Shown piece after piece: positions 8,279 to 15,981 of a stretch of DNA of 26,907 nt. Made by a program: the position numbers and the translations under genes. How positions within the stretch are numbered: position 1 is the stretch's first letter; each line of letters starts with the position of its first letter. Origin of the DNA: Brevundimonas sp. UBA7506. Lineage in GTDB: Bacteria; Pseudomonadota; Alphaproteobacteria; Caulobacterales; Caulobacteraceae. The DNA lies in NCBI RefSeq assembly GCF_002479495.1, contig NZ_DLNQ01000009.1, positions 1 through 26,907 of the forward strand, read 5' to 3'. The notes beneath the pieces were generated by a model that did no database searches, had not been told where the DNA came from, and saw nothing but the letters and a program-made list of their open reading frames with translations.

Positions 8279-8731
8279 ATGCGTTTCGCCCTGCTGTTCT
8301 CCGCCCTTTCGTCCGCCGCCGCCCTGACGGCCTGTTCCCAGCCCGGCGAGAAGGCTCCGCCCCCTGCGGCCGAGCCGCGCGCCCTGGCCGGGGTCGATCT
8401 GGACCAGCCGCTGCGGGTGCTGGGCACGGAACCCTTCTGGGCCGTCGAGATCACGCCGGCGGGTCTGATCTATTCGGGCGTCGACCGCCCCGAGCAGAAG
8501 GCCGCCAACCCCGGCCCGGTGCTGCAGGGCACGGTGGCGACCTGGACCGCCGAGACCGCGGCCAAGACTCCGCTGGTGGTCACTCTGATGGCCACCGACT
8601 GCTCTGACGGCATGAGCGACCGGACCTATCCCCTGACCGCCAAGGTCGAGATCGGCGGCGAGAGCCTGGCCGGCTGCGCCGCCGCCGTCGCGGCGATCGA
8701 GAAGGCCGGCGAATCCGGCCGCGTCGAATAG
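8279..8731 (+). CDS. COG3650-type lipoprotein
   Basis: 150 aa. The signal MRFALLFSALSSAAALTAC has a lipobox (LTAC) with Cys19 lipidated. The mature part keeps three signatures I associate with the uncharacterised COG3650 family: GTEPFWAVEI (49-58) followed by IYSG, CSDGMSDRTYP (108-118), and LAGC (130-133). The two Cys of the last motifs could form a disulfide. The start at 8279 has GGAG 6 bases upstream and begins right at the signal peptide; an upstream ATG at 8261, overlapping the previous stop, would add six residues. Function unknown; envelope location is inferred from the lipobox. Confidence 0.78.
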   Translation: MRFALLFSALSSAAALTACSQPGEKAPPPAAEPRALAGVDLDQPLRVLGTEPFWAVEITPAGLIYSGVDRPEQKAANPGPVLQGTVATWTAETAAKTPLVVTLMATDCSDGMSDRTYPLTAKVEIGGESLAGCAAAVAAIEKAGESGRVE

Positions 8732-8766
8732 GGGATCTGGCGCCGGAATTGCTGCAGGGGCCCCGA

Positions 8767-8791
8767 GCCGCTTAACGCTTCCCAAAGCGGC
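8767..8791. other. Hairpin between the lipoprotein and acyltransferase genes
   Basis: GCCGCTT (8767-8773) pairs with AAGCGGC (8785-8791) across an 11-base loop. It lies 35 bases after the lipoprotein stop and 19 bases before the acyltransferase start. No T tract follows, so it may be a weak terminator or a leader structure. Confidence 0.35.
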
Positions 8792-8810
8792 GCTATCTCA
8801 TGGTGGCCGC

Positions 8811-9944
8811 ATGACCCCCGTCCAGACGCCTGTCGATCTTCGTCCGCTGACCGCCCTGCGGTTCATGGCGGCCCTGTGGGTCGCGCTCTACACCTTCTGG
8901 CCCAATCTGGACGTCGGCTTTCTGCCGAACCTGGCGGCCAAGGGCTATCTGGGCGTCGAGCTCTTCTTCGTCCTGTCGGGCTTCATCCTCAGCCACGTCT
9001 ATCTGCACGCCTTCGCCGAGAAGCGCTTCTCCTATCGCGGCTTCCTGTGGGCGCGGATCGCGCGGGTCTATCCGCTGCACGTCTTCACCCTGCTGGGGGT
9101 GATGGCGCTCGGCCTGGCCGCTGTCGCCGTGGGCATGAATATCGACGGCAGCGTGCTGAGCTGGAAGAGCCTGCCCGCCCACCTGCTGATGCTGCACGCC
9201 TGGGGCTTCGCCAATGAGGCGGGCTGGAACCACCCGTCATGGTCGATCTCGGCCGAGTGGTTCGCCTATCTGGCCTTCCCCCTGTTCGCCCTGGCGGCCT
9301 GGCCTCTGAGGAAGCGCCCCTGGGTGGCCACGGCGGGAACGGCGGTCTTCCTGATGGGCCTCTATGCGGCGTTCGAGCGCTTAGCGGGCTTTCCCCTGAC
9401 CGAGGCCACCTTCCGTTGGGGCGCGTTGCGCATCGTGCCCTGCTTCGCCTACGGCTGCGCCCTCTATCTGGTCTATCGTCGAGCGCCCCTGCCTCGCGCC
9501 GGGCTGCTGGCCCTGAGCGCCGCCGTCGTCATGGTCGCCTCGGCCTCGGTCCTGGCCTGGGACGCCGTCACGGTTCTGGCCGCCGGCCTGCTGATCCTGG
9601 CCCTGGCCTCCATCCCTGACGGTCAGGCCGGCTGGCTGGGCTCGAAGCCCGCCGTCTATCTCGGCGAGATCAGCTACTCGGTCTACATGGTCTGCGCGCC
9701 CTGGCAGATTCTGGCGGTCAACCTGGCCGCCCGGGCGACCGGCGCAGACGACAAGCGTCTTCACGTTCTCGTGTGGTTGGGGGTCATTCTGGGCCTGATC
9801 GTCGCGGCGGCCGCCACCTATCACCTGATCGAACGCCCGGCGCGCAAGGCTTTGCGAGGGATGGCCGAGCGACGCCGCCCGCCTGTGGATCACGCGGCGA
9901 AACAGTCGGAAACGGTTCTTCAACCTTCGGACACTATCGTCTAA
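8811..9944 (+). CDS. Acyltransferase-3 family (OafA/YrhL-like) membrane protein
   Basis: 377 aa with about ten membrane helices. Family signatures: LRPLTALRFMAALWVALY (10-27), GYLGVELFFVLSGFILSH (helix 2), FLWARIARVYPLHV, a NHPSWSISAEWFAYL segment, LGEISYSVYMV and a C-terminal YHLIERPARK. Members move acetyl or other acyl groups onto sugars of lipopolysaccharide, exopolysaccharide or peptidoglycan at the inner membrane. The usual R-X10-H pair of helix 1 reads R17-X10-T28 here, so the conserved His is Thr; see findings. There is no SGNH domain. The ATG at 8811 begins directly before the conserved region. Substrate unknown; it may not be an active acyltransferase of the standard mechanism. Confidence 0.88.
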   Translation: MTPVQTPVDLRPLTALRFMAALWVALYTFWPNLDVGFLPNLAAKGYLGVELFFVLSGFILSHVYLHAFAEKRFSYRGFLWARIARVYPLHVFTLLGVMALGLAAVAVGMNIDGSVLSWKSLPAHLLMLHAWGFANEAGWNHPSWSISAEWFAYLAFPLFALAAWPLRKRPWVATAGTAVFLMGLYAAFERLAGFPLTEATFRWGALRIVPCFAYGCALYLVYRRAPLPRAGLLALSAAVVMVASASVLAWDAVTVLAAGLLILALASIPDGQAGWLGSKPAVYLGEISYSVYMVCAPWQILAVNLAARATGADDKRLHVLVWLGVILGLIVAAAATYHLIERPARKALRGMAERRRPPVDHAAKQSETVLQPSDTIV

Positions 9945-9978
9945 GGCTTGGTCCGCGTTTTGGTCGGGAGCACGCCAG

Positions 9979-10509
9979 ATGATGAAACGGCTCACAGCCG
10001 CCGCAGTTGCGGCGACCCTTGGTTTCTTTGCGATCGGCCCTGCGCCGGCCAAGGCTGATGATCCCTACTGGCAGTGCGTGACCTTCGCCCGCATGTTCTC
10101 GGGCATCAACATCTTCGGCGACGCCTGGACCTGGTGGCGTCAGGCGGTCGACAAGTTCCGCACTGGCCGCGCCCCCGAAACCGGCTCGGTGCTGGTCTTC
10201 CAGCCCACCGGCCGCATGGACAAGGGCCATGTCGCCGTCGTCTCCGACATCCTGACCGACCGCGTCATTCGCGTGACCCACGCCAACTGGGGCGGCAGCC
10301 GCGGCAAGGTGGAAGAGAACGTCACCGTCGTGGATGTGTCGGCGGCCGGCGACTGGAGCCGGGTCAAGGTTTGGTACAACCCGATCAACGCCCTGGGCAC
10401 CACCGTCTATCCGACCTACGGCTTCGTCTACAAAGGCGCCCGCGACGCCTTCGACAACGGTCGCCAAATGGCCGCCGCCGCTGCGAATGAGCCCCGCGCC
10501 GCCAACTGA
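9979..10509 (+). CDS. Secreted CHAP-domain amidase/endopeptidase
   Basis: 176 aa. The signal peptide (1-26, ending PAPAKA before DDPY) is followed almost at once by a single CHAP domain. The catalytic Cys33 sits in WQCVTFAR, His84 in KGHVAVVSD, and a polar third residue in HANWGG (N103). CHAP enzymes are Cys peptidases that cut peptidoglycan amide or cross-bridge bonds. No cell-wall-binding repeat or membrane anchor is seen, so it is a minimal periplasmic enzyme. The ribosome site GGGAG precedes ATG-ATG; either Met can start. It is 34 bases after the acyltransferase and may be co-transcribed. A role in wall turnover or predation/immunity cannot be separated from the sequence. Confidence 0.85.
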   Translation: MMKRLTAAAVAATLGFFAIGPAPAKADDPYWQCVTFARMFSGINIFGDAWTWWRQAVDKFRTGRAPETGSVLVFQPTGRMDKGHVAVVSDILTDRVIRVTHANWGGSRGKVEENVTVVDVSAAGDWSRVKVWYNPINALGTTVYPTYGFVYKGARDAFDNGRQMAAAAANEPRAAN

Positions 10510-10564
10510 CTTTTCCATCGCCTCCGGGCTGGCTCTTCGGGCCTGATGCGGCGATAGGTGGCGG

Positions 10565-11410
10565 ATGACCGACGCAAGTAACGACATTCGCGGCCACGCT
10601 ATCGAGGCCGCCAAGCACGAGCCGACCGGCATCACCTACGCCGGCTATCTGTCGCTCGACGACCTGCTGAGCGCCCAGCACCCGCGCTCGGACCAGCATG
10701 ATGAGATGCTGTTCGTCATCATCCATCAGACCAAGGAACTGTGGCTCAAGCAGATTCTGCACGAGATGGCCCTGGCCCAGAGCCTCATCCGCGCCGGCGA
10801 TCTGGTCCCCGCCTACAAGAGCCTGGCCCGCGTCAGCCGCATCCAGTCGGTCATGACCCAGAGCTGGGACATCCTGGCCACCATGACCCCTTCGGACTAC
10901 CTGAAGTTCCGCGGCGACCTGGGCGCCAGCTCGGGCTTCCAGAGCGACCAGTTCCGCCGCCTGGAGACCATGCTGGGCCTCAAGGACCCGCGCTTCCTGC
11001 GCTTCCACGTCGAACGGCCCGAGGCCCATGCGGCCCTGATCGCGGCCATGGAGGCCCCCAGTCTCTATGACGACGCCTTGCGCCAGCTGTCTCTGGCCGG
11101 CCTGCCGGTGCCCGCCGAGGTGCTGAACCGCGACGTCAGCCAGACCTATGAGCCGTCCGAGGGCGTCGAGGCCGCCTGGCTGGAGGTCTATCGTGACACC
11201 GAGCGCTGGTGGCCGCTCTATCAACTGGCCGAGAAGCTGGTCGATCTGGACGACGCCCTGCTGACCTGGCGCCACAAGCACGTGGTGACGGTCGAGCGCA
11301 TCATCGGTCGCCGTCAGGGCACGGGCGGCACCGACGGCGTCGGCTATCTGGTCGAGACGCTGAAACGCCGCTGCTTCCCTGAACTCTGGTCGCTGCGCAC
11401 CAAGCTTTAA
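10565..11410 (+). CDS. kynA: Tryptophan 2,3-dioxygenase
   Basis: 281 aa, full length for bacterial TDO. It uses heme and O2 to open the indole ring of L-tryptophan to N-formylkynurenine, the first step of the kynurenine route. Visible signatures are LFVIIHQTKELWLKQ with His54 near the substrate, SSGFQSDQFRRLE (122-134), and WRHKHVVTVERIIGRRQGTG with heme ligand His239, ending in GGTDGVGYL. The start has AGGTGG just upstream. No kynurenine formamidase or kynureninase gene is in the window, so the rest of the pathway must be elsewhere or absent. It stands alone between a CHAP gene and a PA2169-like gene on the same strand. Confidence 0.96.
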   Translation: MTDASNDIRGHAIEAAKHEPTGITYAGYLSLDDLLSAQHPRSDQHDEMLFVIIHQTKELWLKQILHEMALAQSLIRAGDLVPAYKSLARVSRIQSVMTQSWDILATMTPSDYLKFRGDLGASSGFQSDQFRRLETMLGLKDPRFLRFHVERPEAHAALIAAMEAPSLYDDALRQLSLAGLPVPAEVLNRDVSQTYEPSEGVEAAWLEVYRDTERWWPLYQLAEKLVDLDDALLTWRHKHVVTVERIIGRRQGTGGTDGVGYLVETLKRRCFPELWSLRTKL

Positions 11411-11467
11411 CCGAGCAACCTTCGCTGCTGGCGCGGGTTTCACCTGCGTCAGCCATGGAGGTTTCTG

Positions 11468-11953
11468 GTGAGCAGCCCCAACAGTCATGACATCAAGGTT
11501 TTGAACCATCTGGCCGTCGGTGTCGTCGACAGCGCCGACGGCTATGCCGAGGCGGCGGCCGAGACGGATGATCCCCGCTATCGCGACCTCTTCCTGCGCC
11601 GCAGCGACGAGCGGCGTCGGGTGGCGGCCGATCTGCAAACGGCGGTGCGCGGCATGGGCGGCCAGTCCGAGGACGAGGGCTCCATCCTGGCCAAGGCGCA
11701 GCGCGCCTTCATGGACATCAGGCACGCTCTGATGCGCGACGAGGCCTCGGTCGTCGGCTCGATCGAAAGCAGCGAGGCTCATCTGCAGGCCCGCTTCGAC
11801 CGCGCCCTCAGCGATGAGGCCCTGTCGGCCACGACCCGTGAAACCATCCGTCGCGCCCAGGCCGCCGTCCGGTCCGGCCACGAGGAAATGCATGTCCTGC
11901 GTCGTAGCCTCGAGGGGCAGCGCGACGCGGACAATCCCCTGCATCCGCAGTAG
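11468..11953 (+). CDS. PA2169-family four-helix-bundle protein (DUF2383)
   Basis: 161 aa, no signal peptide or membrane segment. It is almost entirely charged helix. The opening DIKVLNHLAVGVVDSADGYAEAA, then YRDLFLRRSDERRRVAADLQ, and later SSEAHLQARFDRAL match the PA2169/DUF2383 ferritin-like helical bundle. The family's molecular function is not established; some members are linked to stress. The start is GTG, chosen because GGAGG lies 6 bases before it (11457-11461) and the conserved region begins 8 residues later. A GC hairpin with one wobble pair (11427-11434 with 11446-11453) sits just upstream and could end kynA transcripts. Confidence 0.8.
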   Translation: MSSPNSHDIKVLNHLAVGVVDSADGYAEAAAETDDPRYRDLFLRRSDERRRVAADLQTAVRGMGGQSEDEGSILAKAQRAFMDIRHALMRDEASVVGSIESSEAHLQARFDRALSDEALSATTRETIRRAQAAVRSGHEEMHVLRRSLEGQRDADNPLHPQ

Positions 11954-12040
11954 GACGTGGGATCTCCCTCGCCATGAAGGGGAGGGGGAAGGTCGCGCTC
12001 AAGCAGCGCGGCGCCGCGCGACGCGCGATAGCGCCCCAGA

Positions 12041-12074
12041 ATGACAAAAGGCCCCGGCGTTTCCGCCGGGGCCT
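12041..12074 (-). terminator. Rho-independent terminator of trmD-rplS
   Basis: Read on the minus strand, an 11-bp perfect GC stem (12074-12064 with 12059-12049; AGGCCCCGGCG and its complement) has a GAAA tetraloop. It is followed by TTTTGTCATT. It lies 30 bases past the rplS stop. Classic intrinsic terminator. Confidence 0.92.
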
Positions 12075-12103
12075 CGATCTATCAGCGTCGGGTCGAAGCT
12101 GGA

Positions 12104-12526
12104 TTAAGCCTCGTCGCCCTTGTCGGCCGAACCGGTGACCGGAACGGTGGCGCCCTTGGCCGGACGGGTCGTCTGGCGCTCGGCGATACGGGCCGACTTA
12201 CCGCGACGGTCGCGCAGGTAGTAGAGCTTGGCGCGACGGACGACACCGCGGCGCTTCACTTCGATGGACTCGACGTTCGGCGACAGGATCGGGAAGCGAC
12301 GCTCCACGCCTTCACCGAAGGAAATCTTGCGGACCGTGAAGGTCTCGTTGATGCCGCCGCTGTCGCGGGCGATGCAGACGCCTTCAAACGCCTGGATGCG
12401 TTCGCGCTCGCCTTCCTTGATGCGCACGTTGACGCGCAGGGTGTCGCCCGGCTGGAAGTCGGGGATGGTCTTGCCTTCGAGCAGGCGGGCTTTTTCTTCG
12501 GCAGCGATCTGCTGGACGATGTTCAT
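12104..12526 (-). CDS. rplS: 50S ribosomal protein L19
   Basis: 140 aa. Starts [20 protein letters not shown] and continues with [44 protein letters not shown] and [34 protein letters not shown] in several blocks, all diagnostic of L19, which sits at the 30S-50S interface. The C-terminus carries an extra Thr/Ala-rich tail of about 25 residues beyond the core, common in alphaproteobacteria. It begins two bases after trmD; its ribosome site GAGGAG lies inside the last codons of trmD, so translation is likely coupled. It is followed by a strong terminator. Confidence 0.98.
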   Translation of the reverse strand: MNIVQQIAAEEKARLLEGKTIPDFQPGDTLRVNVRIKEGERERIQAFEGVCIARDSGGINETFTVRKISFGEGVERRFPILSPNVESIEVKRRGVVRRAKLYYLRDRRGKSARIAERQTTRPAKGATVPVTGSADKGDEA

Positions 12527-12528
12527 GT

Positions 12529-13281
12529 CTATTCTCCTCGGGCTTTAGCGCCCTTTGCCTTTGATTTGGCGGAGCCAGGCTCCGCAGCCGTCTTTGCAAG
12601 ATGCGCCGCCCAGAGGTCCGGGCGCCGTTCCCGCGTCGTCTCTTCCCGCTGCGCCTCTCGCCATTGCGCGATCTTCTTGTGATCGCCCGACAGCAGCACT
12701 TCGGGAATGTCGTGCCCCTCGAACGTCCGCGGTCGCGTGTACTGCGGGTGTTCCAGAAGGCCGTCCTCGAAGCTCTCGGACGACAGGCTTTCAGCCGCGC
12801 CTAGAACACCGGGGACCAGTCGTACGCACGCCTCGATCGCCACCATGGCCGCCGCCTCGCCACCGGCGAGAACCGCGTTTCCGACGGAGATCTCCTCGAA
12901 CCCTCGGGCGTCGAGCACCCGCTGGTCCACCCCCTCGAAACGACCGCAAAGCACGACGATGCCGTCGGCCTTGGCCCATTCCTTCACTCGCGCCTGCGTC
13001 AGGGGTCGACCGCGTGCGCTCATGTACAAAAGCGGCCGAGGCGGGCCTTCCAGACTATCCAAAGCCCGAGCCACCACGTCCGCTTTCAGCACCTGCCCGG
13101 GACCGCCACCCGCAGGGGTGTCGTCCAGGAAGCCGCGCTTATCTTCGGAAAACGCCCGAATGTCCAGCGTCTGCAGATCCCACAGCCCCTTCTCGCGCCA
13201 GGCGGTGCCGATCAGCGACACGCCGAGCGGCCCTGGAAAGGCCTCGGGGAACATGGTCAAGACGGTGGCGGTGAAGGGCAT
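12529..13281 (-). CDS. trmD: tRNA (guanine37-N1)-methyltransferase
   Basis: 250 aa. TrmD methylates N1 of G37 next to the anticodon, using S-adenosylmethionine bound in a trefoil knot, and prevents +1 frameshifts. Signatures: [18 protein letters not shown] at the start, [18 protein letters not shown] (53-70), [14 protein letters not shown] (110-123), [16 protein letters not shown] (131-146) and LEHPQYTRP (177-184). The C-terminus ends in a Lys/Ala-rich tail. It is directly upstream of rplS. In many bacteria the order is rpsP-rimM-trmD-rplS; here the upstream neighbour is an oppositely oriented lipoprotein gene, so rpsP and rimM are not adjacent. Promoter expected in 13282-13408. Confidence 0.97.
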   Translation of the reverse strand: MPFTATVLTMFPEAFPGPLGVSLIGTAWREKGLWDLQTLDIRAFSEDKRGFLDDTPAGGGPGQVLKADVVARALDSLEGPPRPLLYMSARGRPLTQARVKEWAKADGIVVLCGRFEGVDQRVLDARGFEEISVGNAVLAGGEAAAMVAIEACVRLVPGVLGAAESLSSESFEDGLLEHPQYTRPRTFEGHDIPEVLLSGDHKKIAQWREAQREETTRERRPDLWAAHLAKTAAEPGSAKSKAKGAKARGE

Positions 13282-13408
13282 GGCGGCGGCTCATACAGGA
13301 AACCCGGCAATCCGGCGAGCCGGTGCATCGCGATGGAGCAACGCCAGGGCTGGTTGACTTACCCGTTCGACGCGCCCCAATTCAGAATTCAGGAATCTGC
13401 GAGACTCC

Positions 13409-14068
13409 ATGCGCGCCCTTGTTTCCCTCCTTGCTCTGCTAGGCGCTTCCGCCTGTGCCGCGCCCTCCAAGGTCTACGAGGCCCGAATGCCGCTGGAGGT
13501 CAGGCGCGCCGAAGGTCAGGCGCCGCGTATGGGCGACGTCGCATTGCGCGCGGGCGGGGACAGCAAGGGCGATCCATTCTCGTTCACCCTCCGGTTCGAC
13601 AGCGATGGCGAACGTCTAGGCCAGCCGCATTCGGTAGGATGGACCGTAAAGTTCGGCGACTACTGCCGCGACCGCCCCAGTTGGGTTCAATCGGTTCTGA
13701 TCGGGCCGAATGGTCAGGCTTGGCCGGGGTGGCGCGTCTTCGTACCTGCCGGTTTGGACAGAGGTCAGGATTGGTCCACCGGCTACGCCAGCACCAACGA
13801 TGCCGGCGCTGCAGCCACGTCCGGACTGCTTGAAGCCCTGAAAAAAGGCGGCCGTTTCAAAATAGCCCTGGAAGACGACGAAGGCCGATACTGGCATGAA
13901 GCCGTCATCGATCTTCAATCGCCCTCCCGCTGGGAACAGTTGTTCGCCGCCAATCGCGTCGCAGTCGGCGCGGCAGATCCCGACATGCCCCCGAGAGGGG
14001 CGACACCACTTATCGCTGTGTATCAACCGCCATTTACGCCGCCGCCCCTGCCACGCCCGTGTCCGTGA
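13409..14068 (+). CDS. Predicted lipoprotein, unknown function
   Basis: 219 aa, not recognised. The leader MRALVSLLALLGASAC has a lipobox with Cys16. The mature part has an early beta-rich segment (DPFSFTLRFDSDGERLGQPH), a central FGDYCRDRPSWVQSVLIGP, a helix-like SGLLEALKKGGRFKIALEDD segment, and a Pro-rich end (FTPPPLPRPCP) with two more Cys overall in the mature region. Codon use is less GC-rich at third positions than in neighbours, which may mean recent arrival or weak expression. The ribosome site is poor (GAGA before ATG). It is divergent from trmD and ends 16 bases before the convergent DUF885 gene. Envelope location follows from the lipobox; no function is proposed. Confidence 0.7.
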   Translation: MRALVSLLALLGASACAAPSKVYEARMPLEVRRAEGQAPRMGDVALRAGGDSKGDPFSFTLRFDSDGERLGQPHSVGWTVKFGDYCRDRPSWVQSVLIGPNGQAWPGWRVFVPAGLDRGQDWSTGYASTNDAGAAATSGLLEALKKGGRFKIALEDDEGRYWHEAVIDLQSPSRWEQLFAANRVAVGAADPDMPPRGATPLIAVYQPPFTPPPLPRPCP

Positions 14069-14084
14069 CGACGAGTATAGAATC

Positions 14085-15923
14085 CTAGTTCGGCGCTCCG
14101 CCGCCCGCCGCGATCCAGGCGTCGACCTGATCGGCCAGCACGTCCAGCGGCACCGAGCCGGAGCCGAGGACCACGGCGTGGAAGTCCTTGATGTCGAAGC
14201 GCGGTCCCAGCGTCGTCTCGGCCTTGTGGCGCAGCTCCTCGATCTTCAGCTCGCCGATCTTGTAGCTGGTCGCCTGGCCGGGGTTGGTGATGTAGCGCTC
14301 GACTTCTTTCTGGATGTCGCGCTCCGACAGCAGGGAATTCTGGCGGAAGTAGTCCATCGCCTGCTCACGGCTCCAGCGCTTGGCGTGCAGGCCGGTGTCG
14401 GTCACCAGACGCACCGCGCGCCACAGCTCGGTCGAGAGACGGCCGAAGTCGGAATAGGGGTCCTGATAGAAGCCCATCTCCTTGCCCAGTTGCTCGGCGT
14501 AGAGCCCCCAGCCCTCGGCGTAGGCGCCGTAGCCGCCGAAGCGACGGAAGCGCGGCAGGCCCTCGATCTCCTGCGCATAGGCGATCTGGAAGTGATGGCC
14601 CGGCGCGCCCTCGTGATAGCTGATGCCCTCGATCTGGGGCTTCAGCACCTGGGTCATGTCCGACAGGTTGACGTAGTAGATGCCCGGGCGCGAGCCGTCG
14701 GGCGCAGGCGCATTGTAGAAGGCGATCGAGGCCGTGGCCTCACGGAACGGCTCGACGGCGCGGACCTCCAGCGCCGCCTTGGGCAGGTTGGAGAACCACT
14801 GGGGCGCCACCGCCATGACCTGGGCGATGAAGGCGCGAGCGTCGGTCAGGTACTGCTCCTTGCCCTCGGGCGTATTGGGATACTGGAAGCGCGGGTCGGT
14901 CTTCAGGAAGACGAAGAAGTCCTGCAAGGAGCCGTCAAAGCCCACCTTGGCCTTGATGACCTCCATCTCGCGCTGGATGCGGGCCACCTCGTCCAGACCG
15001 ATCTGGTGGATCTGGTCGGCGGTCAGGTCGGTCGTGGTGGAGAGCTGCAGGCGGGCGTTGTAATAGGCCTCGCCGTTCGGCAGCCGCCAGACGCCTGCGT
15101 CGCTGTCGGCCATAGGCCGGACCTCGGCCAGAGCGGTCAGCACGGTGTCGAAGCCGCGCCTGTAGGGGCCGGTCAGGGCGGCGCGGGCCGAGGCCAGAAG
15201 TCGGTCCTTGGTCGCCTGATCGGCGTCGAGCGCCGCGACCTTCTTCTGGAAGTCGGCCCAGACCGGGTTGTCGGCGCCGCCATCGAAAGGCGCGCCGGTG
15301 ATGACGTTGCGGGTGTTCTCGATCGAGGGCGCAAAGACGAAGCGCGGCGAGACCACGCCCTCGGCGGCGCGGGCCTTCAGCGTCGTGGCCACCTGGCCCA
15401 TGTAGCGTTCCGCTTCGCCGATGCGCGAGACATAGGCCTCGGCGTCCGAGACGCTGCTGATGCGATGGTTGTTGATCAGGAAGACCGGCAGGCTGGTCGT
15501 CGGATTGCCGTTGGCGGCGAACTGGAAGCCCCAGTCACGCCACTGGTTCGACAGGCGCGCCTGCTGCACGCCGTATTCGAACAGACGCCAGGACATCTTG
15601 CTCTGCGCGTTCAGCTTGGCCGGATCGAACTCGGCCTTCATGCGCGCCAGTTGAGATTCTTGCAGGGCCAGCGCGCGGGCCGAGGCGGCGTCCGAGACAT
15701 CGTCCAGCTTGTCGTAGTCGGTCTTCAGGCCCAGGCCGGTCATCTGCTGCGGGCTGAGCGCGATGCGTTCCTGGAAGGCCTGATCAAAGAAGGCGTTGAG
15801 GCGGGCGTCCTCGCTCTGGGCCTGTGACGAAGCCGCAGCGGGCGCCGCCGTTTGGGCCATGACGGCGGGCGCGACGGCGCAAAACGCCAGAACGGCGGCG
15901 GATGAGATCAGAAGACGACGCAT
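14085..15923 (-). CDS. DUF885-family secreted metallopeptidase-like protein
   Basis: 612 aa, the usual length for the family. A signal peptide (1-23, ending APAVMA before QT) sends it to the periplasm. The hallmark HEGAPGHHFQ (437-446) supplies putative metal ligands, and AYAEGWGLYAEQLG (467-480) supplies the conserved Glu. Further family blocks are AYYNARLQ and RPGIYYVNLSD. DUF885 proteins resemble gluzincin-type peptidases, and the substrate is generally unknown. The start has GAGGGGG upstream, but that site is part of a small hairpin (15931-15946). It lies 58 bases downstream of the ThDP enzyme gene on the same strand and may share its transcript. Hydrolase activity is inferred from the motif. 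Confidence 0.88.
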   Translation of the reverse strand: MRRLLISSAAVLAFCAVAPAVMAQTAAPAAASSQAQSEDARLNAFFDQAFQERIALSPQQMTGLGLKTDYDKLDDVSDAASARALALQESQLARMKAEFDPAKLNAQSKMSWRLFEYGVQQARLSNQWRDWGFQFAANGNPTTSLPVFLINNHRISSVSDAEAYVSRIGEAERYMGQVATTLKARAAEGVVSPRFVFAPSIENTRNVITGAPFDGGADNPVWADFQKKVAALDADQATKDRLLASARAALTGPYRRGFDTVLTALAEVRPMADSDAGVWRLPNGEAYYNARLQLSTTTDLTADQIHQIGLDEVARIQREMEVIKAKVGFDGSLQDFFVFLKTDPRFQYPNTPEGKEQYLTDARAFIAQVMAVAPQWFSNLPKAALEVRAVEPFREATASIAFYNAPAPDGSRPGIYYVNLSDMTQVLKPQIEGISYHEGAPGHHFQIAYAQEIEGLPRFRRFGGYGAYAEGWGLYAEQLGKEMGFYQDPYSDFGRLSTELWRAVRLVTDTGLHAKRWSREQAMDYFRQNSLLSERDIQKEVERYITNPGQATSYKIGELKIEELRHKAETTLGPRFDIKDFHAVVLGSGSVPLDVLADQVDAWIAAGGGAPN

Positions 15924-15930
15924 GAAACCC

Positions 15931-15946
15931 CCTCGAAACGACGAGG
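15931..15946 (-). promoter_or_regulatory. Hairpin overlapping the DUF885 ribosome binding site
   Basis: CCTCG (15931-15935) and CGAGG (15942-15946) form a 5-bp stem with a 6-base loop. On the minus strand the 3' arm is part of the GAGGGGG Shine-Dalgarno sequence. Weak stem; regulatory role uncertain. Confidence 0.25.
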
Positions 15947-15981
15947 CGGCACTGTTCCCGCAATGGGGAAGCGACGCAAGG

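Noticed and set aside
13896..15827. Long plus-strand open frame opposite the DUF885 gene
   Set aside because: Shadow of the DUF885 reading frame, which has an intact signal peptide and HEGAPGHH motif.
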